In this document: piece after piece, positions 51,450 through 60,515 of the stretch
How positions within the stretch are numbered: the stretch's first letter is position 1
How the letters are laid out: the number at the start of each line of letters is the position of its first letter
Source of the DNA: Symbiodinium natans
Taxonomy: Eukaryota > Sar > Dinophyceae > Suessiales > Symbiodiniaceae
Assembly: GCA_905221605.1 (NCBI GenBank)
Contig: CAJNDS010002178.1
Location: 222,783 to 286,782, forward strand
Direction: 5' to 3'
DNA: 64,000 nt
Made by a program: the position numbers and the translations under genes
Notes under the pieces: generated by a model
Told to the model about the DNA's origin: nothing
Seen by the model: only the letters and a program-made list of their open reading frames with translations
The model's database searches: none

Positions 51450-51690
51450 ACGTGCGGGAGTGCTCGACCTGCTGGGCTCTGGGCAGCTGGAGCTTGACCG
51501 TGCCCCCTCGTGCACCATGCTGGCGCCCGATGGGCTCTGAAGCAGCGCTTAGGAGAGCCGGTGGTGCCGCGCGGTGGATGTCTGCACGCACCATGACTCA
51601 ACACTCCTTGTCCTCTTGGCTCTGGTTGTCCTCGGCCTAGCCAGCGATGCTGCATTATGCGCGGCTCTTGGCGAGTAGTCTTCCTTTCTG
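51450..51690 (+). repeat. Diverged third copy of the 857-bp unit (partial)
   Basis: CTGGCGCCCGATGGGCTCTG, CTCCTTGTCCTCTTGGCTCT and GATGCTGCATTATGC align in order with 48495-48670. The reading frame through the end keeps the pattern LLALVVL...DAALxxALGD/E and a stop. Confidence 0.7.
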
Positions 51691-51699
51691 GCCTGACCC

Positions 51700-53270
51700 T
51701 GGGCTTCGCAGCCTCGTGGCCTTTGGGAGGAGGGCCTTTGGGAAGGGGGTTCGGGGTGCCGATGACCCTCTCAAGTGCACTGCAGAATTTCAGGCACAGG
51801 GCTTGTGTCAACAAAGGGGTATTTAGGCGGCCTCTTGGGGCCTGCTAGTTGCCTAGTAGCTTCTTGGCTGTTGAGGATGCACCCAGGCGGGCGTTTCTCA
51901 GAGCCATGCAAAAACGTCCACTTGCGGTTGCTGCCGTGGGCGCTCCAGGACTAGGGTGTCAAGATGATGCCGGCCGGGAGGGAGAGGTGGATCCGCCCCA
52001 GAGATACCCTTGCTGTCACCAGGGCTGGTCTTGGGCAGCTGCGGTGCATTTTGTCCCCTCACCTCATGTCCCGAAGCCCGGATGCTCGATCACTGAGGCA
52101 TGGCGCTTGGCTCGCCACGCGCTGTCGAGGTGCCGATCAAGGATCGGGAAGTGAGCCAGGCCCTGCCGGTTCGTCTCAAGTCAACCGCGTTGCTTGGCAG
52201 ACTTAAAAAGCGAAGAGCCTGACGACCTCTCGTGGAAGGCGCTGCAACTCAAGCTGCCGCGTGGAGAGATGGGCCCCTTCGACCCACGGGACCCCAGGGG
52301 CCCTTAAGGGACCCTTCAGGGACCCGAAAGCCGAAGCCTTCGATCAGCTGGTTAAAGCCCCTGAAGTTCTGAAACTCTCAGGGCTGAGCCTCATTGAGGA
52401 GCCCTTCTTTGGGAGAGGGTTTTGAGGTTTAGGGCGTCGGGTTTGGGTGCAAGGGCCTGTTGCCCGCAGGCTTGCCCCCCAAACCCTAAACCCTAAACCC
52501 TAAACCCGAAACCCGAAACCCTAAACCCCAAATCCGAAACCCTAAACCCTAAACAGCCTACACCCTAAGCCATGTACTGCAGTCCTGTCATGAGGGAGCC
52601 GCTGCCGTGACCCTAAGTAGAGTCCTTTGTGCTGTGTGCCTTGTGTGCCTCGGTTGCATCCTGTGAAGGTGAGGGCTTGTTTCCAAATTGAAAAAACTCC
52701 CGCCCTCATTTAGGTTCGCCCTTGCTGCAGACTTCGGTTTAGGGTTTAGGGTTCAGGGTTTAGGGTTTAGGGTTTTCGCCCAGCTGGGATGTGGAATCGA
52801 AGGGGGGACTGGCGCGCATCTGCTCAGGATGCCCTTGGTGGTCTCAGGGCGCTGAGGTCTGGAAGCCTCTGAGAAGGCCCAAGCTCTAGGGCGAGTGGGA
52901 AGGCTTCAGTCTTCATTACTTCAATCTTTTAAGCAAAAGTGCCGGCTGTCTGGAGGGTTTAGGATTCAGATGCCTTCAGGGTGCAGTGAGTCGACCGAAG
53001 CGACACCTCGTACCAAGTTGGGGCATCTGAATTCCCCTCCCAAAGGTCGCGGCGCCAAGGGTACACGATGGGGTGGGTGGGTGTGTTGAGTCCTTGTGGT
53101 TGGCTTGTCGCTCGACAGCACGGAAGCTGGCTGTGCGCTTCGCAAGCATCCTGGACTGATCGGGGAGGAGTTCCTTTGGCGCCCAAATTCTCAGTAGTCT
53201 TTCGCCATGGAGAAAGGGCGAGGGTCCACAAGAGTTTAGTTCACCCTAAGCCTTAAGCCCCAAACCCCCT
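51700..53270. other. Weakly coding stretch with telomeric tracts
   Basis: Telomeric tracts at 52481-52556 (C-rich) and 52736-52775 (G-rich). Frames such as 51849-52154 plus have no support. A short run ending CATCCTGTGAAG|GTGAGG (52666) has a good donor but little coding sequence. Confidence 0.4.
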
Positions 53271-53274
53271 TTTT

Positions 53275-53607
53275 TTGGCAAAGCCTGCATGCGGAGTCCT
53301 CCACCTTCTGTCCTGCTCTGTTTGGAAGCCCATTGCAACACTCAGAAGGGCCCAAGATGCTCCTCACCTTAGGCCCGGCTTTCTGGAGCCTCTTGTCGGT
53401 CTTCATGTTTGCGCGGGCTTTTCTCATTGCATTCCCTCAGAGGAAGCGATGATTATGGCTTGCAGCCGACACCTGAAGATTCCTTCACACCAGTGTAGGC
53501 TGCGGTTTGGTCGCACTCAGCGATCCCACGGACGGTCGAACGGGGCCTGTGAGCTGTCGCACTCACATCCAGAAATCTGGATGCAACCCTGCGCCCTAAA
53601 CCCCTGA
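53275..53607 (+). CDS. Hypothetical frame, 110 codons
   Basis: GVLHLLSCSVWKPIATLRRA, QDAPHLRPGFLEPLVGLHVC, AGFSHCIPSEEAMIMACSRH. Plausible but with no motif; minus frame 53517-53834 overlaps its end. Confidence 0.3.
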   Translation: MAKPACGVLHLLSCSVWKPIATLRRAQDAPHLRPGFLEPLVGLHVCAGFSHCIPSEEAMIMACSRHLKIPSHQCRLRFGRTQRSHGRSNGACELSHSHPEIWMQPCALNP

Positions 53608-53924
53608 GCCAGTCTGTTCTTTGAAGCTTGGCTTGTAATGGCCTTGGCAGTGGAACAGAAGACGTAAAAGCCAGAGGCTTCCCGGGCCACGGCTTGCATC
53701 TCCCTGCTACGACGGGCCCGCAGGTGGAGCCTTGCTAAAGGAGGGAGCCCGGCGAGCCTGAGCGCAAGTCTCCTGGTGCCGTCATCGTTGCTGTGCGCTG
53801 CGCGTGATGGCCGCCACAGCTGAGCCGGGACCACGGTAGGGTTGCAACTTTGTCAGCAGAAGGACTCTTCTTTCAGAGCACCTGCCTGCCGTAGCACTGC
53901 GCAGCGGGCTCCCAGCATGCGCCA

Positions 53925-54452
53925 TTGCAAGTGTGCGAGGTCCGATGTTGCACTACCCATATTCTCGAAGGTGTGTGCGACTGGATCCCCCACTTTTGTA
54001 AATGGAGGGAGGGAGGATCGCGGGTCCTGATGTGCCAATATCCGGCTCCATTTTTGAGTTTGTCTGGCTGGCTGGCCGTGAGAGTCAGGTTAAATGGCTG
54101 GCAGGACCCTCCACGCATGAAAGTCCATTTTCCGTTCTCGCCAGTGTGTCCTGACATTGGTCAACCACGTGAGATGCCGGAGTTGCGGAGTCTCGTAGCG
54201 ATGACGGCTCCCAGGGACGCGAGGCATTGGCAGCTCCATTTTCCAACCCCCCTAGTCCTAGGACGATGGGGATGCGACTGTGCATCCATGCGACATAGGT
54301 GGAATCCCTCACAGCGACCGGCTGCGGTGTTGCGCCACTTCATGCGGGCGCTCTTGTTCAGTGCTGCACCACAGACCACTTCGAAACAAGCTCAGCTTAA
54401 TGCGTCCCGAAATCCTTCTTGGGCTGCGCGCGACGTGGCCCTGCACACCTGA
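53925..54452 (+). CDS. Hypothetical frame, 175 codons
   Basis: Longest plus frame of the block: EVRCCTTHILEGVCDWIPHF, APFLSLSGWLAVRVRLNGWQ, PPRMKVHFPFSPVCPDIGQP, DARHWQLHFPTPLVLGRWGC. Trp/Pro-rich, no family. Minus frames overlap throughout, so confidence is limited. Confidence 0.3.
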   Translation: MQVCEVRCCTTHILEGVCDWIPHFCKWREGGSRVLMCQYPAPFLSLSGWLAVRVRLNGWQDPPRMKVHFPFSPVCPDIGQPREMPELRSLVAMTAPRDARHWQLHFPTPLVLGRWGCDCASMRHRWNPSQRPAAVLRHFMRALLFSAAPQTTSKQAQLNASRNPSWAARDVALHT

Positions 54453-54849
54453 AGCCTTGCAGGCATCAGGGACGTTCATCAAGAGGAGTGCCGCTTTGCT
54501 TTGGCGCGCGCTTGCCTGCAGCTCTCGCGCGCGGCGTGCGCGCAGGGCGTGAGATGAACCTCAACGGTCGCCTGTGGCGCTGCGGAAAAGGTCGCCCTCT
54601 CAGTAGCCCAAAGGTAGGGCGCTTTCGGGATGTTTCCAGGACTACCCTAACAGGGTTTAGGGCTCAGGGTTCTAGAATCTGAGCCCCTACTTTCAGAACC
54701 CAATGCAAACACTTTTCGTGGTCAGGGTTCTACATCCCTTCAGAGCGAACCTACCGAACAAGTAGGTTCTCCGTTCTTACGGCAAAGCCCAAATCAAAGA
54801 GGCATCAATTCTCTAGATTTACAGAATCCCCCCCCCTCTGCAATGTAAA

Positions 54850-55144
54850 CTCGAAGCCCCTGAACCCCTAAACCTCTGAACCCCTAAGCCCTAAACCCCT
54901 GAACCCCTAAACCCCTGAACCCCTAAACCCCGAAACCCCTGAACCCCTAGACCCCTGAACGCCTAAACCCCTAAAACCCAAACCCTAAAACCTAACCCTA
55001 AACCCTAGCCCTAAACCCTAAACCCCTTAACCTTCCGTAAACCCTGAACCCACGTGTTAGTACTTTGCTCCTCTCTGGCTTGAAGATGTTTGGTGCCAGG
55101 GTTTAGGGTTTAGGGTTTAGGGTTTAGGGTTTAGGGTTTAGGGC
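54850..55144. repeat. Degenerate C-rich tracts then G-rich tract
   Basis: CCCCTAAA/CCCCTGAA octamer mixtures at 54850-54980, ordinary heptamers to 55040, and (TTTAGGG)n at 55098-55144. Confidence 0.9.
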
Positions 55145-55224
55145 TTGTGGCTTTCGGGGCTTGTGGCTCAGCTTCTTTCCCCATGGTTGGCACACGCCCG
55201 TGATCCTTCAAGCAATCCTTACCC

Positions 55225-55440
55225 TGAACCTTCAACCCTAAACCCTAAACCATAACAACCAAAGCCCAGCCATGTACCTGAACCTTCAAGTAGTCCTCTG
55301 AACCTCAACCCAAAACCCTCAACCTGGCACCCTAAACCAAAGCCCTAAACCCTAAACCCTAGACCCTAAACCTCAGACCCGCACCACCCTAAACCCTAAA
55401 CCCTAAACCCTAAACCCTAAACCCCAAAGCCCCAAGCCCG
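55225..55440 (-). repeat. Degenerate C-rich telomeric tract
   Basis: CCCTAAA heptamers with many single-base variants and short unique interruptions. Confidence 0.85.
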
Positions 55441-55449
55441 AAACCCCAA

Positions 55450-55530
55450 AACCTTCGCTGCGACATGCGCTGGTGCGAGCCATGTCCAAGTCCCTCAGCT
55501 CCTGCGATGCGGAGAGTCGCTGGACATCAG
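55450..55530 (+). CDS. Possible exon between inverted telomeric tracts
   Basis: Frame SLRHALVRAMSKSLSSCDAE then SRWTS, ending CATCAG|GTTTAGGG, where the telomeric tract itself begins with GT. Left boundary unclear. Other frames are also open. Confidence 0.35.
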
Positions 55531-55637
55531 GTTTAGGGTTTATGGTTAGGGTTTAGGGTTTAGGGTTTAGGGTTTAGGGTTTAGGGTTTAGGGTTTAGGG
55601 TTTAGGGTTTAGGGTTTAGGGTTTAGGGTTTAGGGTC
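55530..55637 (+). repeat. G-rich telomeric tract (possible whole intron)
   Basis: GTTTAGGGTTTATGG then (TTTAGGG)n to 55637, followed by TCGGTTTCAG at 55645 and a coding frame. The span 55531-55645 would be a GT-AG intron made of telomeric repeat. Confidence 0.6.
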
Positions 55638-55645
55638 GGTTTCAG

Positions 55646-55748
55646 GTGCATTCTTCTGCAACCAGTGTTCGAGTGCTTCACATCTGGGCCTGAAAATCTC
55701 CCCTCAACTTGCAAGTTCCAGCAGACTCTCCCCTTAAGGGCACGCTAA
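55646..55748 (+). CDS. Hypothetical terminal exon
   Basis: After GGTCGGTTTCAG: G|TGC ATT..., reading CILLQPVFECFTSGPENLPS, TCKFQQTLPLRAR, TAA at 55746-55748. Good composition; function unknown. Confidence 0.5.
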
Positions 55749-56090
55749 ACCCTCTACCCTAATCCCCTAAACCCCTATCCCCCCTTAATCCCCTAAACCC
55801 CCAAGCCCTAAACCCCAAACCCTTAAAACCCCCTCAACCCCTAAACCCCAAACCCTATGCCCTAAACCCTATGCCCTAAACCCTAAACCCTAAACCCTAA
55901 ACCCTAAACCCTAACCCCTCAACCCCGAAACCCCAAACCCTAAACCACCAAGCCCTAAACCCTAAACCCTAAACCCTAAATCCTACATCCTCAGCCCTCA
56001 ACCCTGAACCCTAAACCCTAAACTCTAAACCCTAAACCCTAAACCCCTAAACCCCTAAAACCCCCAAACCCCCTAAACCCGCAAAAGGCT
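55745..56090 (-). repeat. C-rich telomeric tract, heterogeneous
   Basis: About 345 bp of CCCTAAA, CCCCTAAA and CCCCAAA mixtures. Confidence 0.9.
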
Positions 56091-56155
56091 TCCATCGCTT
56101 CTGCCTATTTCTGGAGTCACTCCACCTCAAGAAGATGCTTGGCCTCCTCTCCAGG
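56090..56155 (+). CDS. Possible exon
   Basis: FHRFCLFLESLHLKKMLGLL then SR before CTCCAG|GAGTATG. It would need a GA-type donor. Short. Confidence 0.3.
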
Positions 56156-56325
56156 AGTATGTTGGGGTGTAGGGTTTAGGGTTCAGCATTTAGGGTTTAG
56201 GGTTTCGGGGTACTGTCGGGGCCTTCTTGTGACTTAGAATGGGTATTTCGGGTTGAGCGTTCAGGGTTCAGGGTTCAGGGTTCACGTGGGCTAATGAAGC
56301 CGGTTGGTTCGTTCAATTCGTGCAG

Positions 56326-56378
56326 CCGATTAGTGGCAGTTGCATCAATCTTGAAGCATCAAAGTTTGTCTGGGACGG
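56326..56378 (+). CDS. Small exon flanked by GTTCAGGG repeats
   Basis: 53 nt between CAATTCGTGCAG and GACGG|GTTCAGGG, reading PISGSCINLEASKFVWD. Variant telomeric words (GTTCAGG) lie immediately on both sides (56250-56281 and 56379-56408). Confidence 0.45.
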
Positions 56379-56410
56379 GTTCAGGGTTCAGGGTTGAGGG
56401 TTCAGGGTCT

Positions 56411-56537
56411 TGAACCCTAAACCCTAAACCCTAAACCCTAAACCCTAAACCCTAAACCCTAAACCCTAAACCCTAAACCCTAAACCCTAAACCCTAAACC
56501 CTAAACCCTAAAAAGGGTTTCGGTTTAGGGTTTAGGG
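56411..56537. repeat. C-rich tract joined to G-rich words (inverted)
   Basis: (CCCTAAA)n 56411-56513 followed within 12 bp by GGGTTTCGGTTTAGGGTTTA; the two halves can pair as a hairpin. Confidence 0.85.
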
Positions 56538-56639
56538 ACCTTCCAAACCCAAACCCCTGCACCCTGAACCCACTCGCGGCTGCTAGTTGCCGCGCGCATA
56601 GCCCGACATTTACTCAGGAACCCAGGTACTGATTTAAGG

Positions 56640-57300
56640 AACCGGCCCGCGCGTGAATTTGCTAGGGTGTAGGGTTTAGGGTTGTAGAGTTTATAGGGTT
56701 TATAGGGCTTATAGGGTTTATAGGGTTTATAGGGTTTTCCCCTTATTTGGGCAAAAGAGGATCATAGTCAGGAATATTTTTTTCTCAGAGGGTTTCCAAG
56801 GGCCACGAGTCAAGAACACTCTAAAGCTAAGAGTCATTGGAGGCCTTGGAGTCTAGGGTTTATGCCTGTGGGGTACATAAAGGATCCCCGTTTAAGGACC
56901 CATTCTAAGGGACCCTAAACCCTAAACCCTAAACCCTAAACCCTATACCCTAAACCCTAAACCCTAAACCCTAAACCCTCTACCCTCTACCCTCTAAACC
57001 CTAAACCCTAAACCCTAAACCCTAAAACCCTAAACCCTGAACCCTAAACCCTAAACCCTAAACCCTTAAGCCCTTAACCCCAAAACCCTCAACTCCTGAC
57101 GCGCCAGAACTCAAGCCTGAACCTTGAGAACTTCGAAGCCCCAGGCTACAGCCTCAAACTTTAGTCCCCAAACCCCCAACCCTAAATACCCCAAACTAAG
57201 CTCCAAACCCTAAACCCTAAACCCTAAACCCTAAACCCCAAGCCCTAAACCTTAAACCCTAAACCCCCAACCCTAAACCCTAAACCCTAGGCCCTAAATA
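56640..57300. repeat. Telomeric tracts with variants
   Basis: GGGTTTATA-type variants at 56670-56737; C-rich tracts at 56916-57068 and 57180-57300. No coding frame recognised between them. Confidence 0.85.
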
Positions 57301-57315
57301 CCCTCAGCCAGAGCC

Positions 57316-57421
57316 ATGGTGGGCCGACTCTCTTCCTTCCTCCGCACCTTCGCCTGGCTTTCGTTGGCCCGGCACGTGTGGGGGGATGGGCCCCTCATCT
57401 CCTCCACAGGCTCCTGGGGGG
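57316..57421 (+). CDS. Possible first exon with signal-like N-terminus
   Basis: ATG at 57316: MVGRLSSFLRTFAWLSLARH, VWGDGPLISSTGSWG, then GG|GTTAGGG, where the G-rich telomeric tract starts. Basic residues followed by a hydrophobic run suggest a targeting peptide. It could pair with the Thr-rich exon at 57505 (exon end phase +1, next starts +1, so not compatible without another exon). Confidence 0.45.
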
Positions 57422-57504
57422 GTTAGGGTTTAGGGTTTAGGGTTTAGGGTTTAGGGTTTAGGGTTTAGGGTGTAGGGTTTGGGGTTTAGGGTTTAGGCTT
57501 ACAG
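57422..57504 (+). repeat. G-rich telomeric tract between two exon-like frames
   Basis: Begins GTTAGGG directly after the coding frame and ends TTTAGGCTTACAG directly before the next one; the whole interval would be an 83-nt GT-AG intron. Confidence 0.6.
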
Positions 57505-57653
57505 CGCTTGTAGAGCTGAAGGCGCCGCGACCACGACCACAAGCGCTACGACGGGTGCGACAACAGCCACCACAATGACGACCACAACCACCACGACCAC
57601 CACGACCACGACCACTACCACGACATCTGCCCGGCCGCCACTTGGATTGAAAC
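57505..57653 (+). CDS. Thr-rich (mucin-like) exon
   Basis: Frame ACRAEGAATTTTSATTGATT, ATTM followed by a run of about 15 Thr codons, then SARPPLGLKP. Codons alternate ACC/ACG/ACA, so selection on the Thr run rather than simple nucleotide expansion is plausible. Stalk-like segment of a secreted or surface protein (inference). Confidence 0.5.
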
Positions 57654-57655
57654 CC

Positions 57656-57815
57656 AAACCCTAATTCCTTAACCCTAAACCCTAAACCCTAAACCCTGAA
57701 CCCTAAACCCTAAACCCTAAACCCTAAACCCTAAACCCTAAACCCTAAACCCTGAACCCTAAACCCTAAACCCTAAACCCTAAACCCTAAACCCTAAACC
57801 CTAAACCCTAAACCC
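57656..57815 (-). repeat. C-rich telomeric tract
   Basis: About 22 heptamers with two CCCTGAA variants. Confidence 0.95.
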
Positions 57816-57818
57816 TCA

Positions 57819-57926
57819 ACTTCGGCTTCAACCAGGTACTGCACCGCCTCTCCCACGAAGTACGACTGCACCTCCGGCCCGGCCTCGCGCGCGCAGACCT
57901 CGGCGACGCTGAGGTGCCGGAGGTGA
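57819..57926 (-). CDS. Exon-like segment, strand ambiguous (minus preferred)
   Basis: Minus frame LSVAEVCAREAGPEVQSYFV, GEAVQYLVEAE has the better composition and GC-rich third positions, with CGGCACCTCAG as acceptor. The plus frame (FGFNQVLHRLSHEVRLHLRP) is also open. It is framed by a C-rich tract on the left and a G-rich tract on the right. Confidence 0.35.
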
Positions 57927-58028
57927 AGGGTTTAGGGTTTAGGGTTTGGGGTTTAGGGGTAGGGTTTAGGGTTTAGGGTTTAGGGTTTAGGGTTTAGGGT
58001 TTAGGGTTTAGGGTTTAGGGTTTAGGGT

Positions 58029-58059
<31 letters not shown>

Positions 58060-58078
58060 AGGTTGAGTGTTGAGGGTT
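57927..58078 (+). repeat. G-rich telomeric tract grading into GGGTTGA array
   Basis: (TTTAGGG)n to 58025, then GGGTTGA units to about 58078. Confidence 0.95.
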
Positions 58079-58164
58079 AAGGGTTGAGCGCTGTGGGCTG
58101 AGGGTTGAGCGAGGGTTGATTGCAGGGTTCTTAAGGGAGGTTCATGGGGGGGTCGGTACCTACG

Positions 58165-58470
58165 GAACCTTAGGATTTAGGGTTTAGGGTCAGGGTTTAG
58201 GGTTTAGGGTTTAGGGTTTAGGGTTTAGGGTTTAGGGTTCAGGGAGCCTTAAGACGAAACATAACGCCCTTGGGACCAGACAATTGGGTGCATGTGGGGG
58301 TTTAGGGTTGCTTTAAACCCGGCCCGTAGCTTTCTCGCAACCTCCTTTCTTCTCGGGGATAGCACCCGGTTAAGGGTTTAGGGTTCAGGGTTTAGGGGTT
58401 AAGGGTTTGGGGTTTAGGGTTTAGGGTTTAGGGGTTAAGGGTTTGGGGTTTAGGGTTTAGGGGTTAAGGG
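58165..58470 (+). repeat. G-rich telomeric tracts
   Basis: (TTTAGGG)n at 58165-58240 and degenerate GGGTTTAGGGGTTAAGGG mixtures at 58374-58470. Confidence 0.9.
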
Positions 58471-58515
58471 TTTTTGTTCTGGGGTTTAGATTGCGCATCA
58501 ACATGCCCTGCTCAG

Positions 58516-58570
58516 GCTCATCGATGGCAACTACGAGGTTGGACTCCCACGAGTTGGACTCACTGTTCCG
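58516..58570 (+). CDS. Small exon ending at a telomeric donor
   Basis: 55 nt after GCCCTGCTCAG, reading LIDGNYEVGLPRVGLTVP, ending TTCCG|GTTTTAGGG. Confidence 0.4.
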
Positions 58571-58810
58571 GTTTTAGGGTTTTGAGGGTTGAGGGTTTAG
58601 GGTTTAGGGTTTAGGGTTTAGGGTGGGGGTTGCGGGGTTTCGGGGTCTTGGGGTTGAGGCGGGGGGGAGGGGGTTGAGGGTTTGGGGTTTGGGGGGGGCT
58701 TAGGGTTAGGGGTTTGGGGATTTGGGGTTTAGGGGTTTGAGGGTTTGGGGGTTTGGGGTCTGGGGGTTTAGTGTTTAGGTGTTTAGGTGTTCAGGGTTTA
58801 GGGTTTAAGG
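58571..58810 (+). repeat. Degenerate G-rich repeat up to the gap
   Basis: TTTAGGG grading into GGGTTTGGGG-like sequence, stopping at the N run. Confidence 0.85.
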
Positions 58811-58910
58811 NNNNNNNNNNNNNNNNNNNNNNNNNNNNNNNNNNNNNNNNNNNNNNNNNNNNNNNNNNNNNNNNNNNNNNNNNNNNNNNNNNNNNNNNNN
58901 NNNNNNNNNN
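58811..58910. other. Assembly gap (100 N)
   Basis: Exactly 100 N, a conventional scaffold gap of unknown true size. Confidence 1.
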
Positions 58911-59148
58911 CTCCGCCCCTCCCCTCACCCGTTTCAAACAAGCTTATTCTTATCCCCCCCCCCTCCCCTCCCCCCCGCCCGTTGCAGGGCGGGTGACTGG
59001 ATGTTATTCTTGTCCCCCCCCTCCCCTCCCCCCCCCTCCTCCTCACCCGTTGGGACTGGATGTGGTTGACTGGATGTGGTTGTGTTGACCGCCTCAAACA
59101 AGCTTATTCTTATCCCCCCCCCCTCCCCACCCCCCCACCCCCCCAGAA
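58911..59148 (+). repeat. Poly-pyrimidine duplicated segment
   Basis: CAAACAAGCTTATTCTTATC followed by C/T-rich sequence occurs at 58935 and 59095; similar C-rich blocks at 59008-59045. Confidence 0.8.
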
Positions 59149-59284
59149 ACGTGGGCACAAGTGACGGGGTACGTGGGCACAAGTGACGGGGTACGTGGGC
59201 ACAAGTGACGGGGTACGTGGGCGCAAGTGACCCGAAACCGCGTGGGCACAAGTGACCGCGATCGCGTGGGCACAAGTGACGGGG
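59149..59284 (+). repeat. 22-bp tandem repeat, six copies
   Basis: Unit CGTGGGCACAAGTGACGGGG plus TA; the last two copies carry CGCGATCG-like changes. Confidence 0.95.
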
Positions 59285-59702
59285 CTGCCATCGGAGGGGG
59301 ACCCCAGGATCGGCCCGGGTCCCAATTAAAAATGCGATTTTTTAGTACTGAAATCGACGGTTTTGGGTGGGCTCTGGTTTTCTGGATTTTTGGACCAAAC
59401 CTTCACCGGTTTGGATCCTAAATCCTAATTCGAGCCTACAAGCCTCCCGGAAGCCTCCCACTGCTTTTTGAAGGTCCCCAGAGCTCCTTCGAAAGCTTTT
59501 CAAGCTGCTTGGGAGCCTTTTAGGGACTTCCAAAGGGTCACCGGACCCCCGCGACCTTTTCACGGCCTAATTTTGGTCAAGGGGGGGTCGTATTTTTCCA
59601 TTTTCGAAGCAATTTAGGATTCGGAGACCCCCCTTGCTCAAAACCCCGACCCCCCCTTAAGAGGGAAAGTTTGCCTCCAAAAACACCCCGCATGAGGGTG
59701 AC

Positions 59703-60094
59703 GATTTAGGATTTAGGATTTAGGGTTTAGGATTTAGGATTTAGGGTTTAGGGTTTAGGGCTTAGGATTTAGGATTTAGCATTTAGGATTTAGGATTTAG
59801 GATTTAGGATTTAGGATTTAGGATTTTGGATTTTGGATTTTGGATTTAGGATTTTGGATTTAGGATTTAGGTTTTAGGCTTTAGGATTTAGGATTTAGGA
59901 TTTAGGATTTAGGGTTTAGGGTTTAGGATTTAGGAGTTAGGATTTAGGATTTAGGATTTAGGATTTAGGATTTAGGATTTAGGATTTAGGATTCAGGATT
60001 CAGGATTCAGGATTTAGGATTCAGGATTTAGGATTTAGGATTTAGGATTTAGGATTTAGGGTTTAGGGTTTAGGATTTAGGATTTAGGATTTAA
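59703..60094 (+). repeat. Large TTTAGGA variant array, about 390 bp
   Basis: About 55 heptamers, most TTTAGGA rather than TTTAGGG, with a few TTTAGGG, TTTTGGA and TTCAGGA units. Confidence 0.95.
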
Positions 60095-60268
60095 GGTCCC
60101 CGGCTCCGCCCGGACCATTTCTGCGCCTTTTTTGCAACTCGCTCTCCTGTTTTCAGCGGTGCTGCTCTGAGCGAAAGAGTGGAATGCTTCGTGGGAAAGG
60201 CTGGGCAAGATCCCACGAGCATGTAAGGCCATCACACCCCCTGTTGAGGTGAGATGAGGTCCCGAGTC

Positions 60269-60515
60269 GGGACCGAGGCTACTCCACTTTGGGAGGCAAG
60301 TGGGCATTTTTGAGGGGCTACTCCACTTTGGGAGGCGGGATCCGGACGGATCCAGGGCTCCTCCCGGACAGTTTCTGAGCCTTTTTTTGGGCTCCTCCCG
60401 AAGTTTCTGTGCCTTTTTGGGCTCCTCCCGGTTTTATAGGCTCCTCCCGGACAGTTTCTGAGCTTTTTGGGCTTCTCCCAGACAGTTTCTAAGCCTTTTT
60501 GGGCTTTGGACAGTT
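60269..60515 (+). repeat. Short direct repeats
   Basis: GGCTACTCCACTTTGGGAGG at about 60277 and 60318; then about five copies of GGGCTCCTCCCGGACAGTTT-like units of 35-40 bp to 60510. Confidence 0.8.

Noticed and set aside
51173-51814. 213-codon minus-strand frame, among the longest in the window
   Set aside because: It is Arg/Pro/Gly-rich, covers the diverged duplicate whose plus strand has a conserved C-terminus, and shows no family features.
59094-59325. Minus-strand frames with CAHVPRH repeats
   Set aside because: They are products of the 22-bp tandem repeat, and copies shift frame because 22 is not a multiple of three.
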